Source: Paludibacteraceae bacterium
GTDB taxonomy: Bacteria; Bacteroidota; Bacteroidia; Bacteroidales; Paludibacteraceae
Length of the DNA stretch: 64,000 nt
Direction of reading: 5' to 3'
NCBI GenBank assembly: GCA_017558065.1
Contig: JAFYWK010000056.1
Coordinates: forward strand, 62,001-126,000
Positions within the stretch are counted from its first letter, which is position 1. Every line of letters starts with the position of its first letter. The translations under genes were made by a program, and so were the position numbers. Shown piece by piece: positions 37,374 through 46,297 of this stretch. Under the pieces are notes generated by a model that did no database searches, had not been told where the DNA came from, and saw nothing but the letters and a program-made list of their open reading frames with translations.

Positions 37374-40300
37374 ATGAAAAAATCAATCTTTTTATTTTTC
37401 GCAGCCATCCTGTGTGCGATGAGCATTAGTGCTGCGAACATGAAAGGAGGCGAGGTTTTGTACCTTAAACCAAACTCCGACTGGACATCATCTAATGCTT
37501 GGTTCGCAATTTACTTGTGCAATGGTTCTTCTAGTGCAACATGGGTAAAAATGACCAAATCTGGCAATTATTACATGGCGACAGTCCCTACAGGAGACTA
37601 CAAAAATGTTATTTTCGTCCGCATGAATCCATCTAATACATCCAATTTAGATTGGGGTCAAAAATGGAATCAAACAGCCGACTTGTCTTTTGATCAGAAA
37701 AAGAACTGTTGTACGATTACTGGTTGGGATAAGAGTAGTTCTTGGGGCACATATCAACCAGTTTCAGATGCATCATTAACATCTTCTGCTGCAAACATAT
37801 TTGTAGGTGGACAAGCAACTTTAACCGCAAAATTAAGTTCTAACATAAATGTTAACACCTTAAAATCCACATCATACGCAATCTCTCCAAACACAGGAGC
37901 AAGTATTAGTGGCAACACTTTTACCGCAACTGCCGAAGGTACTTACACAGTAACAGCAACCGTTACTTACTATCCTAATGGTTGTACAGGTTTGACTTCT
38001 GGTTTGAAAACTGCCACTGCTACAACAACTATCGTTGCAGAGGTTCCAGCAGAGGAGACACACGATGTGACTGTTTCATATCTGTGTGGCTCAACTAAGG
38101 TTGCTGACCCTACAACTGTTAATACAGTAGGTGTAGAAACCCCTGTTAAAGTGACCGCTCCTGAAATAGCAAAATATACTTTCGCTAATTGGACTTTAGG
38201 TGCTGATGTCGCAACAACCGACGCTCTTACCTCTAACGAGATTAACATTACCACTAAAGCAGGAGGAAGCGACTTTACGCTTGTGGCTAACTATGAGAAA
38301 GCCAAACTCACCTATACCGTTACTGTTCCAGCTGGCACAGAGAACTGCTATCTTGTAGGCGCAATGAATGGTTGGGATGTTGACAATCCTATCGAAATGA
38401 CCAAACAAGGCGAGAATGTCTTTACGACCACTCTTGAAGGTGTCGCAACTACAGACGAATACAAATATCTCAGCAAAAAAGGCTCATGGGATTATGCAGA
38501 TGTTCAAGAATCTAACCGTACATGGAGTGCAAACGATGTTGTCACTGCATGGAAAGACCCATTGGCAACGGGCCTTTACCTCAGAGGTTCTATGAATGGC
38601 TGGGGAACTACCGATCACTTGAAAAAAGCAACAAAAGAGGCAACTACTGCAACTGTAACTATTGCATTAGAAGCAAAAACGAGCTATACGCTTAAGGTTG
38701 CTGATTCAGATTGGAACGAGGAATATGGAACAGGATCCTTTACTGCTACCGCAACAGTAAAATTGACAAGTAAAGGTAGCGATGTAAGCTTGAAAACTAC
38801 TGCTGCTGGTGATTATGTCTTCACATGGGAAATGAGCACAAAAAAATTGACTGTTACATATCCTACATTATATGCAGTAACCGCAACCGCGAATGATGCC
38901 GCAATGGGTACTATCGTAGGTGCTGGTGATTATGGAAAAGGTTCTACTGCAACTCTTACCGCAACTCCAAACGATGGCTATCTATTTGTAAATTGGACAA
39001 AAGGCAGCGAAATCGTTGCTACTACTCAAGAATACTCTTTCAAAGTTACCGAAGCAGTTGCACTCGTTGCTAACTTCGAGGTTGCACCAGAAGAGGTACA
39101 CAATGTAACCGTTTCTTATGTATGTGGCGGTAACAAAATCGCAGATGACCAAACCGTAGCTGCTGTTGGCGAAACATCAGCAAAAACAGCTGAAGCTCCT
39201 GAGATTTGGGGCTATACATTCTCATCTTGGACACTTGGTGCAGGTGTCACATCTGCGGACGCAACTGCTAATCCTATCAGCATAAACATTGTTGCAGGCG
39301 CTAGCGATTACACGCTTACTGCTAACTACACCGAGATTCCAAAGGTAAAGGTCTATGTAGTTAACAACAAGAAGTGGAGCAAAATTAATGTATATGGTTG
39401 GAAAGACGGAGAAGCGCAAGGAACCCCAGCATGGCCAGGACAAGATATCACAGCAAACAAGGAGACAGAACAAGTTGCAGGTTTTGATGTATATTCATAT
39501 AGTGTAGTTCCAGGTTCATACGACAATCTTATCCTCAATAACGGTAGTGATAAAACAGAAGACTACAAATGGACTAATGGCAAATACTACTATGTAGGCG
39601 CTGCTAAAAACTATTCAGGTGGTACAAAAGAGGAAGTTCAAGATGCACTTGTGGATTATTACACCGTTGTTGGTTCTAAAGAAATTTTAGGAACCGAATG
39701 GGATCGTGCTAATAACAACAATAGGTTAGTGAAACAAGGCGATAACTCTTATAAACTTGTAAAAGAGAATGTTGAGTTGCCTGCCAACACGTATGTGTGG
39801 AAGATCGCTAAGAATGGTGAATGGTGGAATGATCCTGATTTTAATAAACAAAATAATGAGATTAATATAACAACAGCAGGCCTTTACAATATAACATTTA
39901 CCATGTCTTCTGACTTAAAGACGGCTACTGCAACTCCAGAATTAATTAGTGAAAGTGAAGATATTTTCGCAACTGGTTATGTCTCAGGTAATGCTACTTT
40001 AACTGGTGGTACAGGCTGGCAAGGTAATGAATTTGAGATGGAGTATGATAAGAGTTCAAAGACATATACATGTACCTTATCAAACTTGCAAATCAATAAG
40101 GAATATGAATTAAAAGTTGTTATTGGATCCACTTGGTACAATTATGATAATCTCGTTACTCCAATCCCTAGTGGTGTTACCAAAGGTAACGATGGAGGTA
40201 TAGCATTTGAAATGGAGACTGCGGGTAATGTGATTGTTAAATACAATGCGGAGACAGGTATTACAATTACAGGTAACTTCCATATTCCAGTTCCTTATGA

Positions 40301-41600
40301 CTATTACATTGCATGGTCTGCTAACAATTGGAAAGGCAATGATGAAGATTATGGAATGTCAGACGATGACGAAAATGGTATTTGTGAAAAAGTATTAAGT
40401 CTCAGTGCTGGTGATTATGATTTCAAGATTGTTACCCCTGATGGATGGTATGGTAATTCTGGAAAATTTGAGCGTGCAGAGAGTGGTAATGCTTGGACGT
40501 TTAGACTAAAGAAAGAAGATAAACCAGAAGAAGATGAAGCAAATGCTCGCATCTACGCAGATATGGCGGGTGATTATACATTTGCATGGGATAAGGCAAA
40601 TAAAAAATTAACTATCACTTACCCAGAATTACCTGATTTCAGCAAACAAAGCACTACCATCTATTTCCGCCCTTCTGCTGATTGGAAACAAGAAAGTCCT
40701 CGTTTTGCTGCATATTTCTTTGGGGCTAGCGCTGAACAATGGGCAGAAATGACCGATAATGATGGCGATGGCATTTATGAAGTGAACAATACAAAAACAC
40801 ACCTGTCTGTTAAGTTCTGCCGTTTGGATCCAAAAAAGGCAGATTACGACTGGACCAACACTGTATGGAATCAATCCTCTAACTGCGCTATTCCATCTAC
40901 TGTTGAGAATTGTTGGGTTGTGAAAAATGGAGAATGGGATGGTGCTACTGGCACATGGGCTATGCCATTGAGTAGTGGCGATAATAGTGCTGCAATCGAT
41001 GCAGCAGAAGGTCAAAAAGTCACCGCATTAGTCAACCGCTCACTTGTTAAAGACGATGGCTACTACACACTCTGCGTTCCATTCAAGATGCCAGCTTCGT
41101 TGGTAGGTAAAGCGTACCAAATTTCTGGTTTGATTCAAAAAAACACAGACTATGTAGAAGTTAATTTAGCAGAAAGTAGCCAGATAAACGCTGGTGCTCC
41201 ATATTTGATTGAACCTAGTGAAACAAAGGATTATTTGCTAGTCGAAAATGTTACTATTGTAAAGACTACAGGTGAATCTATTGCAAAATCAATCTCAGGT
41301 TTGTCAGTAGCGATGCAAGGTGTGATTAATGGTGATGGTACTACTGATGGTTTGTATTGGGTAGGTAATGGTGGTTATTTGTACAACGATGATGTCGCTA
41401 AATCCGGCTTGCGTACCTATTTCAATATTACAACCTCATCAGGTATCGCTCCACGCTTGCGTGTCGTAGCTAGCGAGAATGTTGAGACTGGCATTGATAA
41501 CATCGTTACAACAGACACCCCTGTTAAGGTTATTGAGAACGGCCAACTCATCATCATCCGTGATGGCGTTAAGTATAATGTACATGGACAAAAACTCTAA
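37374..41600 (+). CDS. Large secreted multi-domain protein with starch-binding-type modules
   Basis: 1408 residues; signal peptide about 1-21. Domains by eye: an N-terminal carbohydrate-binding-like module (LYLKPNSDWTSSNAWFAIYL) that recurs near the C-terminus (IYFRPSADWKQESPRFAAYF, about 1095); beta-sandwich repeats of SusE/SusF flavour (CYLVGAMNGWDVDNPIEMT, GLYLRGSMNGWGTTDHLKK, about 325-490); an InlB-like repeat (TLTATPNDGYLFVNWTKGSE); a CBM26-like module (INVYGWKDGEAQGTPAWPGQ, about 665); and more sandwich repeats. The last residues KVIENGQLIIIRDGVKYNV match the C-terminal motif of two other proteins here. No catalytic domain is seen. Probably a surface or secreted alpha-glucan-binding protein; the ligand is inferred. 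Confidence 0.75.
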   Translation: MKKSIFLFFAAILCAMSISAANMKGGEVLYLKPNSDWTSSNAWFAIYLCNGSSSATWVKMTKSGNYYMATVPTGDYKNVIFVRMNPSNTSNLDWGQKWNQTADLSFDQKKNCCTITGWDKSSSWGTYQPVSDASLTSSAANIFVGGQATLTAKLSSNINVNTLKSTSYAISPNTGASISGNTFTATAEGTYTVTATVTYYPNGCTGLTSGLKTATATTTIVAEVPAEETHDVTVSYLCGSTKVADPTTVNTVGVETPVKVTAPEIAKYTFANWTLGADVATTDALTSNEINITTKAGGSDFTLVANYEKAKLTYTVTVPAGTENCYLVGAMNGWDVDNPIEMTKQGENVFTTTLEGVATTDEYKYLSKKGSWDYADVQESNRTWSANDVVTAWKDPLATGLYLRGSMNGWGTTDHLKKATKEATTATVTIALEAKTSYTLKVADSDWNEEYGTGSFTATATVKLTSKGSDVSLKTTAAGDYVFTWEMSTKKLTVTYPTLYAVTATANDAAMGTIVGAGDYGKGSTATLTATPNDGYLFVNWTKGSEIVATTQEYSFKVTEAVALVANFEVAPEEVHNVTVSYVCGGNKIADDQTVAAVGETSAKTAEAPEIWGYTFSSWTLGAGVTSADATANPISINIVAGASDYTLTANYTEIPKVKVYVVNNKKWSKINVYGWKDGEAQGTPAWPGQDITANKETEQVAGFDVYSYSVVPGSYDNLILNNGSDKTEDYKWTNGKYYYVGAAKNYSGGTKEEVQDALVDYYTVVGSKEILGTEWDRANNNNRLVKQGDNSYKLVKENVELPANTYVWKIAKNGEWWNDPDFNKQNNEINITTAGLYNITFTMSSDLKTATATPELISESEDIFATGYVSGNATLTGGTGWQGNEFEMEYDKSSKTYTCTLSNLQINKEYELKVVIGSTWYNYDNLVTPIPSGVTKGNDGGIAFEMETAGNVIVKYNAETGITITGNFHIPVPYDYYIAWSANNWKGNDEDYGMSDDDENGICEKVLSLSAGDYDFKIVTPDGWYGNSGKFERAESGNAWTFRLKKEDKPEEDEANARIYADMAGDYTFAWDKANKKLTITYPELPDFSKQSTTIYFRPSADWKQESPRFAAYFFGASAEQWAEMTDNDGDGIYEVNNTKTHLSVKFCRLDPKKADYDWTNTVWNQSSNCAIPSTVENCWVVKNGEWDGATGTWAMPLSSGDNSAAIDAAEGQKVTALVNRSLVKDDGYYTLCVPFKMPASLVGKAYQISGLIQKNTDYVEVNLAESSQINAGAPYLIEPSETKDYLLVENVTIVKTTGESIAKSISGLSVAMQGVINGDGTTDGLYWVGNGGYLYNDDVAKSGLRTYFNITTSSGIAPRLRVVASENVETGIDNIVTTDTPVKVIENGQLIIIRDGVKYNVHGQKL

Positions 41601-41616
41601 TGATAACACCCGTCTA

Positions 41617-41654
41617 TCCCTCCCTTCCCTTTAAGGAGGGGCAGGGGGTAGGCT
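41617..41654. repeat. R1 repeat after the starch-binding protein gene
   Basis: TCCCTCCCTTCCCTTTAAGG then AGGGGCAGGGGGTAGGCT; third close copy of the element also found at 32317 and 33183. Confidence 0.8.
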
Positions 41655-41669
41655 AATAATATTGAACTT

Positions 41670-41804
41670 ATGAAAAAAGTATATTTAGCGCCTCAGACGG
41701 AGGCAATCCAATTGCTCGGAGAAAATGCCATCATGGCGGCGAGTGTTCCTGTTGGATATCAATTGCCATTTGGTAACCCTGGTGACGGTGGCCAACCACG
41801 CTAA
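41670..41804 (+). CDS. Small protein of 44 residues (MKKxYxxPxTE type)
   Basis: The frame encodes MKKVYLAPQTEAIQLLGEN, then AIMAASVPVGY and QLPFGNPGDGGQPR. Small proteins starting MKK-Y-x-x-P with a conserved acidic stretch and MAAS before a variable tail are, from memory, common in Bacteroidales and often sit after large secreted-protein genes. Function unknown. It follows the 1408-residue protein gene by 69 nt and is followed by the first copy of the R5 hairpin module. Codon start ATG is clear; no family can be named. Confidence 0.5.
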   Translation: MKKVYLAPQTEAIQLLGENAIMAASVPVGYQLPFGNPGDGGQPR

Positions 41805-41855
41805 CTCTCCCCACCTTAATCAATTTTGTTGTACTTACAGCCATTGGCACTACGT

Positions 41856-41928
41856 TCCCTTTGGCATTTTGTACAAGCCCATTTATCTCTTCCACACCAA
41901 CCGCCCCAAAAAGGCGGTTGGTTGTATT
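41856..41928 (+). repeat. R5 hairpin module, copy 1
   Basis: TTTGGCATTTTGTACAAGCC, then CATTTATCTCTTCCACACC, then hairpin CCAACCGCC-CCAAAAA-GGCGGTTGG. Copies 2 and 3 are at 42228 and 43456. The hairpin could act as a terminator. Confidence 0.8.
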
Positions 41929-42018
41929 AAGTCCAACATAATCATACGAAAAATATCTTAAATGGTACTAAATTGCATAATTTTTGCACAATAATTTTCA
42001 AATCTCAAAAAAATATAG

Positions 42019-42026
42019 TACCTTTG
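42019..42026 (+). promoter_or_regulatory. -7 promoter box before the 42-residue gene
   Basis: TACCTTTG, 25 bp before the ATG at 42052. The expected -33 position (41995) reads TTTT rather than TTTG. Confidence 0.6.
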
Positions 42027-42051
42027 CAGCAAAAATAAGGATGATGTACTA

Positions 42052-42180
42052 ATGAGTGCAACGGATTATTTAAATAATGCACAAGAGTGGTTAGCTCAGC
42101 AATCTCAAAGAACGATCGATTACCAATGGGAGATTCAGCATCACAACCAAATGCACAAAGCCTACGAAACCTCCTGGTAG
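42052..42180 (+). CDS. Small hypothetical protein, 42 residues
   Basis: Encodes MSATDYLNNAQEWLAQQSQR, then TIDYQWEIQHHNQ and MHKAYETSW. It has its own TACCTTTG promoter box and an R5 hairpin module 48 nt after the stop, so it looks like a free-standing small transcription unit. The peptide is predicted helical, rich in Gln, Trp and Tyr, with no signal sequence or Cys. I do not recognise a family. Confidence 0.5.
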   Translation: MSATDYLNNAQEWLAQQSQRTIDYQWEIQHHNQMHKAYETSW

Positions 42181-42227
42181 GTCTTTCTCGATTTGAGCAA
42201 TTTCCAGTAGCAATACAATGGGCAAGG

Positions 42228-42281
42228 GAAAACCATTTGTCTCTTCCACACCAACCGCCTCACAAGGGCGGTTGGTTGTGT
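42228..42281 (+). repeat. R5 hairpin module, copy 2
   Basis: CCATTTGTCTCTTCCACACC, then CCAACCGCC-TCACAAG-GGCGGTTGG, same layout as copy 1. Confidence 0.8.
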
Positions 42282-42364
42282 TATATGTTTTTGGCATAAA
42301 TTTTGATAAAACTCCTCCAAAAATACAAAAAAAATAGAAAAAGTGTCACTTTTTCAGAAAAAAA

Positions 42365-42396
42365 CTTGTACAATTCATTTTTTTGTATTACCTTTG
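42365..42396 (+). promoter_or_regulatory. Promoter of the NYN gene
   Basis: CTTG (42365-42368), 20 bp, TACCTTTG (42389-42396). The leader holds CCCTACTTTCCTGTAGGG and AAGCCACTTACGAGTGGCTT hairpins (42415-42462) before the ATG at 42479. Confidence 0.8.
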
Positions 42397-42478
42397 CACC
42401 GAAATTAAAGCATCGCCCTACTTTCCTGTAGGGATAAGAGCCACTTACGAGTGGCTTATTTTTATAATATGACGTAAC

Positions 42479-43144
42479 ATGGAAAAGAAAACACGAGTAA
42501 CTTTTTATGTAGATGGTTTTAACTTCTACTTTGGACTACGCAGAACACGCAAAGCGGACAATGCTTGGTCTAACACCTATTGGATAGATTTAGTTAAACT
42601 CTTTGATAGCTTTTTGGGACCTGACCAGCAATTGGAAAAGGTAGTGTATTTTACTGCTTCACCGTTAAGCCCAGAGAAAAATAGTAGGCAGAGTGCTTTC
42701 TTAAATGCAAATAAGTTACTTAATAAGGGGACTTTTGAAATCATCAGAGGAAAGTACTTAGAAAAAACTATCGTTTGCCCATTTTGTAAAGGAAGCATTA
42801 ACAAACCTGAAGAGAAAAAAACTGATGTGAACATATCTGTTCGAATGATTGAAGATTGTGTGTTGAACAGAACAGATAAAATCGTATTAGTAAGTGCCGA
42901 TAGCGATTTGATACCACCATTAGAATTTATACAAAAACATTACCCTAAAGTGGGTATTAAGGTTTATTTTCCACCGTCTAATTTTAGCAATGATTTGAAA
43001 GATAATATGTTGCATCACAGGAGTAAACCTGTGCTGTTGGGTAATAATCTACGAAAATTTGAAAATGCTTTAATGGAAGATACAGTACAACAAGGTGAAT
43101 TAAAGTATTCTATTCCTGAAAAATGGCAACAATTTAGAAAATAA
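42479..43144 (+). CDS. NYN-domain protein (LabA/DUF88-type predicted RNase)
   Basis: 221 residues. The NYN (PIN-like) fold is shown by TFYVDGFNFYFGLRR at the N-terminus, KKTDVNISVRMIEDCVLN in the middle and KIVLVSADSDLIPPLEFIQ, which holds the conserved Asp cluster. A CPFCKGSI segment (about 100) hints at half a zinc site. NYN proteins are predicted metal-dependent ribonucleases. A second small frame starts 4 nt after the stop, suggesting co-translation. Low G+C compared with housekeeping genes fits an accessory origin. It stands in the row of small units ended by R5 modules. Confidence 0.8.
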   Translation: MEKKTRVTFYVDGFNFYFGLRRTRKADNAWSNTYWIDLVKLFDSFLGPDQQLEKVVYFTASPLSPEKNSRQSAFLNANKLLNKGTFEIIRGKYLEKTIVCPFCKGSINKPEEKKTDVNISVRMIEDCVLNRTDKIVLVSADSDLIPPLEFIQKHYPKVGIKVYFPPSNFSNDLKDNMLHHRSKPVLLGNNLRKFENALMEDTVQQGELKYSIPEKWQQFRK

Positions 43145-43148
43145 CTCA

Positions 43149-43421
43149 ATGTGTGGATGCGTACCCCCATTAACCGCTAATATAGCTATGTGTAAAGTAG
43201 AAGCAAACACTCGTGCTGCTGAGATTATTTGTGAAGCTAAGCAAGCTATTGAAAACTTCAAAAATGGTACTGTAGAAACAGTATCTATGGATACCTTTTT
43301 GCAAGAATTAGTATGATACAATTTAGAGGAACAAAAGATTTTGGACGATAAATCTGAGATGGCGAACATATCTGATGAAAAAATAACCGAACTTCTCAAA
43401 GATTTGCTATCCAATCATTAA
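43149..43421 (+). pseudogene. Small frame after the NYN gene, interrupted by one in-frame TGA
   Basis: From ATG at 43149, 55 codons run to a TGA at 43314-43316, and the same frame continues for 34 codons (YNLEEQKILDDKSE...) to TAA at 43419-43421. Both parts look coding: the first has AAEIICEAKQAIENFKNG, the second ISDEKITELLKDLLSNH, charged and helix-forming. A single TGG-to-TGA change would explain it. The alternative is that the 55-residue product is functional, or that the start is the later ATG at 43188. The size and place after a predicted RNase suggest an antitoxin-like partner, which is inference only. Confidence 0.45.
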
Positions 43422-43455
43422 TTCGATTATGTTTCTGTAGAGTTTCGCTCCACAC

Positions 43456-43573
43456 TTCCTTTGGCATTTGTACACAGCCCATCTGGCATTTCGTACACGA
43501 GCCCTTTTGCATTTTGTACAAGTCCATTTATCTCTTCCACACCAACCGCCTCACAAGGGCGGTTGGTTGTATT
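43456..43573 (+). repeat. R5 hairpin module, copy 3, with a 3x ~23-bp tandem array
   Basis: Three tandem variants of TTTGGCATTTGTACACAGCC (43458-43529) lead into CATTTATCTCTTCCACACC and hairpin CCAACCGCC-TCACAAG-GGCGGTTGG. Confidence 0.8.
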
Positions 43574-43595
43574 TACCTTGCCTTTAACCTTTAAC

Positions 43596-43650
43596 CCACA
43601 CTCGGCTGTCATGTGCACGGCGGTGGTCCGCCGTGTCCCCCTGCCTCTCA
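43596..43650. repeat. R7 repeat, copy 1 (GTGCACGGCG palindrome)
   Basis: CATGTGCACGGCGGTGGTCC then GCCGTGTCCCCCTGCCTC. A second copy lies at 54407-54466. CACGGCGG and CCGCCGTG form a hairpin. Preceded directly by an R2 tract (43579-43595). Confidence 0.75.
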
Positions 43651-43691
43651 CCTGCCAAAGGCAGTGTTTTGACGCAGATGCCGCTAGGCAG

Positions 43692-43829
43692 ATGCATAAG
43701 CGCTACATTGTAGCGCGTGTCAAAACCTCAGAAGAGTTCGGTAGAACATTGATTATTCCGAAGGACTATGAAAGGTTCGAAGAACATTTGAAATTATTGG
43801 TAGTAATGATGCACGATAGTGCAGCATGA
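43692..43829 (+). CDS. Possible small protein or gene fragment, 45 residues
   Basis: Encodes MHKRYIVARVKTSEEFGRT, then LIIPKDYERFEEHLKLLVVM. The composition looks like real protein but there is no promoter and the upstream frame runs into repeats, so it may be the tail of a lost gene. No family recognised. Confidence 0.3.
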   Translation: MHKRYIVARVKTSEEFGRTLIIPKDYERFEEHLKLLVVMMHDSAA

Positions 43830-44245
43830 GTGGATAAAGTAGTTGGATGATGCCAAGCTGGCTTGAGCAGCAGACAGATAGTTTAGCCACGATAGATGGC
43901 GTACAACGACATCGGACTACCAATATAACACAAGAAAATATTTTTGTATATTTTTGCAGCGAGCGAAGCGAAGCGTATTTTTGTATAAAAAAGAGCCGCA
44001 ATGTCACACATTGGCGGCTAATGTTTTGAACATTTATCTGGCGATGCCAAAACGAAGTATGGCATCAGCACCAAATATAACCATGAATTGACAAAAATTG
44101 ACACCTTATTGACGTAAATTGTCTTAAATATACACCCCTGTCATTTTTAACTATTTTTGTAGCCATCTAAGATGGCGTATTTTTGTATTAAAAAGTGTCT
44201 TCAATTGTCTCCTTTGTTGTAGAGGAGCGTATTTTTTGCATTTTA
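43830..44245. other. Intergenic DNA with AATTGAC/GTCAATT words
   Basis: Contains a hairpin AGCCGCAATG-TCACA-CATTGGCGGCT (43993-44020) and a cluster of AATTGACAAAAATTGACACC, TTGACGTAAATTGTC and TTCAATTGTCTCC words (44087-44210), resembling the manC leader at 33711-33775. No convincing gene. Confidence 0.5.
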
Positions 44246-44277
44246 TTTGGTTGATTAATAGAAAATGACTACCTTTG
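44246..44277 (+). promoter_or_regulatory. Promoter of the LRR protein gene
   Basis: TTTG (44246-44249), 20 bp, TACCTTTG (44270-44277). Confidence 0.8.
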
Positions 44278-44301
44278 CAGAAAATTTGAGCAAAATCCAC
44301 T

Positions 44302-45375
44302 ATGATATATAGAGTTTTTTATATCGCCATCCTCTGCCTATTCTCTCTCTCCTTATCGGCAGAAACCCTCACAGGCACTTGCGGGGACTCGCTCTATTGG
44401 TCTTTCGATACCGAAACCTGCCACCTCGACATCTCAGGAAAGGGCAAAATGAACCTCACCAAATACCCCGCATGGACCAAGAAGAATATCACCATCGCTT
44501 CGGTCACTTTCCCCGACAGCATTACGTCCATTGATAGCTATGCCTTCGAAGAACAAGCACTAACCGAAGTCCGTATCCCCGCTTCCGTCAAGAAGTTTGG
44601 CAGAGATGCTTTCGCACAAATGCCATCACTCTTGCGCTTCCACTACGAGGGCGAGGGCTATGCCGAGTCCGAGTATGGCATACTCTACAATTGCTACAAC
44701 CTGCGTTATTTCCAAGGCATCACTCGCATGCTTTCCTATAACGATGCCCTCGACACACTTATTGTTACCTATGGCTATGCTTCCGCTAATTTCCATCAAC
44801 TATCATACATCGACGATTCACGTGCATACGACACACGCCTATCGGGCAAATATAGCACCACCCCTAAGAAGATTCAAACCTACTATCTTCCCGATGAATT
44901 GGAGCAAATTGGCAACTTCCTCTTGTGCTATGCCACCGAGCTGGGCGGTATATCCATACCCAACAAAGTACATACGATAGGCGCAGGAGCTTTTCTGCAC
45001 TGTTCTGCGATGGACTCGGTCGTTTTCGAGGGCGATGGCATCCAGACTATAGGCGACAGCGCTTTTAGCCATTGCACTTCCTTGTCCTATATCTCTCTGC
45101 AAGATACCATTCCGCCTATCGTGTACGAACATACCTTTGATGGGGTCGATCGCTCTATTCCTATCTATATCCCCGCACATTCCACAGAGCGCTACCAATC
45201 TGCACCCTATTGGAGCGAATTTTTCCATTTTGTAGAACCTACACCTACTGCACTGGAGCAAAGCCACAACCAACCAACGAATTCTTCCGATTTCAACGGA
45301 AAAAAAGTCCTAAAAAACCAGCAACTTCTTATCCTGCACAACGGACAAACATACACTCTTTTGGGACAACACTAA
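44302..45375 (+). CDS. Secreted BspA-type leucine-rich-repeat protein
   Basis: 357 residues; signal peptide about 1-19. LRR_5-type units: VTFPDSITSIDSYAFEEQAL, EVRIPASVKKFGRDAFAQM, GISIPNKVHTIGAGAFLHC, SVVFEGDGIQTIGDSAFSHC and a last ISLQDTIPPIVYEHTF. Such proteins are surface adhesins or glycan/host-binding proteins in Bacteroidetes and oral or gut anaerobes. The end KKVLKNQQLLILHNGQTYTL matches the C-terminal motif in the amylase and the 1408-residue protein. Monocistronic with its own promoter. Confidence 0.85.
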   Translation: MIYRVFYIAILCLFSLSLSAETLTGTCGDSLYWSFDTETCHLDISGKGKMNLTKYPAWTKKNITIASVTFPDSITSIDSYAFEEQALTEVRIPASVKKFGRDAFAQMPSLLRFHYEGEGYAESEYGILYNCYNLRYFQGITRMLSYNDALDTLIVTYGYASANFHQLSYIDDSRAYDTRLSGKYSTTPKKIQTYYLPDELEQIGNFLLCYATELGGISIPNKVHTIGAGAFLHCSAMDSVVFEGDGIQTIGDSAFSHCTSLSYISLQDTIPPIVYEHTFDGVDRSIPIYIPAHSTERYQSAPYWSEFFHFVEPTPTALEQSHNQPTNSSDFNGKKVLKNQQLLILHNGQTYTLLGQH

Positions 45376-45444
45376 TGCACATCCCCATTAGTGTAGAGCG
45401 GCTGACTACCGCTCTACATTTCTTTTATTTATCAATTAAATGCT

Positions 45445-46195
45445 ATGAAGAAACCATTTTTTTCTTATTCCTCCTATCTCTGGTAATGCACACGCTATGC
45501 CTTGGAGCCAAGACGTAGAGGCTATCCTGCAAGCATGGTATAGCGGTTCCGAGACAGGACATGCAGTTGCAGATGTCATCTTTGGCGATGTCAATCCTTC
45601 GGGCAAACTGCCATATACTATCCAACCTGCTTTGGCAGATTATCCTGCACACCAATATGGTGAAATTGCCTATCCAGGTGTGGACAAACAAGTGCATTAC
45701 ATGGAGGATATCTTCGTGGGCTATCGCTATGCTGACCTCTATGGTACACGTCGTCCAATCAAGTACGCTTTTCAAGGAGTGCAATATACCATCAACCCTC
45801 CTAAACGCAAACCTACTTTCCCATTTGGCTTTGGCTTGAGTTATACCACGTTTGCATACGGCGAAGCTACATTGAACGGCAACCAAATAACCGTCTCTGT
45901 TACTAATACAGGTGCGCGTGCAGGACAAGAGGTGGTGCAACTCTATGTTTCAGACAGCAAAGCATCAGTCGCTCGTCCTAAAAAAGAACTCAAAGGTTTT
46001 GCTAAACTTACTCTGCAACCAGGCGAGACCAGGCAAGTCACCTTTACTATTACACCCGACGTGTTGGCTTTCTTTGATGCCGATGCACACAAGTGGGTGG
46101 TAGAGCCAGGCAAGTTCGTGATGCATATCGCCAGCAGTAGTGCCGATATTCACGCCTCTCTCCCTTATGTAGTATCTGAACCTATCAATCTTTAA
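45445..46195 (+). pseudogene. Remnant of a GH3 beta-glucosidase (C-terminal domains only, frame broken near start)
   Basis: From 45497 an open frame of 232 residues matches the end of a GH3 enzyme: WSQDVEAILQAWYSGSETGH, ADVIFGDVNPSGKLPYTI, FPFGFGLSYTTFAYG and a fibronectin-III-like domain (GQEVVQLYVSD, PKKELKGFAKLTLQPGET). The catalytic barrel (about 500 residues) is missing. An ATG at 45445 with a run of seven T starts MKKPFFS and stops at 45484 in another frame; reading the T run one base longer gives a signal-peptide-like MKKPFFFLFLLSLVMH. This looks like a deletion joining a signal-peptide start to the C-terminal domain. A terminator follows. Confidence 0.8.
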
Positions 46196-46219
46196 TAGCA
46201 GATAAGTTCTAAACATAAT

Positions 46220-46249
46220 AAAAATCGCCATTCGTGGCGATTTTTTTTG
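46220..46249 (+). terminator. Terminator after the GH3 remnant
   Basis: AAAATCGCCA-TTCG-TGGCGATTTTTTTT, a strong hairpin with T run. The T run overlaps the -33 box of the next gene. Confidence 0.85.
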
Positions 46250-46277
46250 CATATATGCGAAAAAAGCAGTACCTTTG
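46246..46277 (+). promoter_or_regulatory. Promoter of gldD and following genes
   Basis: TTTG (46246-46249), 20 bp, TACCTTTG (46270-46277). Confidence 0.8.
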
Positions 46278-46297
46278 CCTGCCGATATGTTTTTCTC

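Noticed and set aside
43847..44029. A 60-codon frame before the LRR gene.
   Set aside because: It crosses a hairpin and AT-rich repeat-like sequence, has no promoter, and the peptide shows nothing recognisable.
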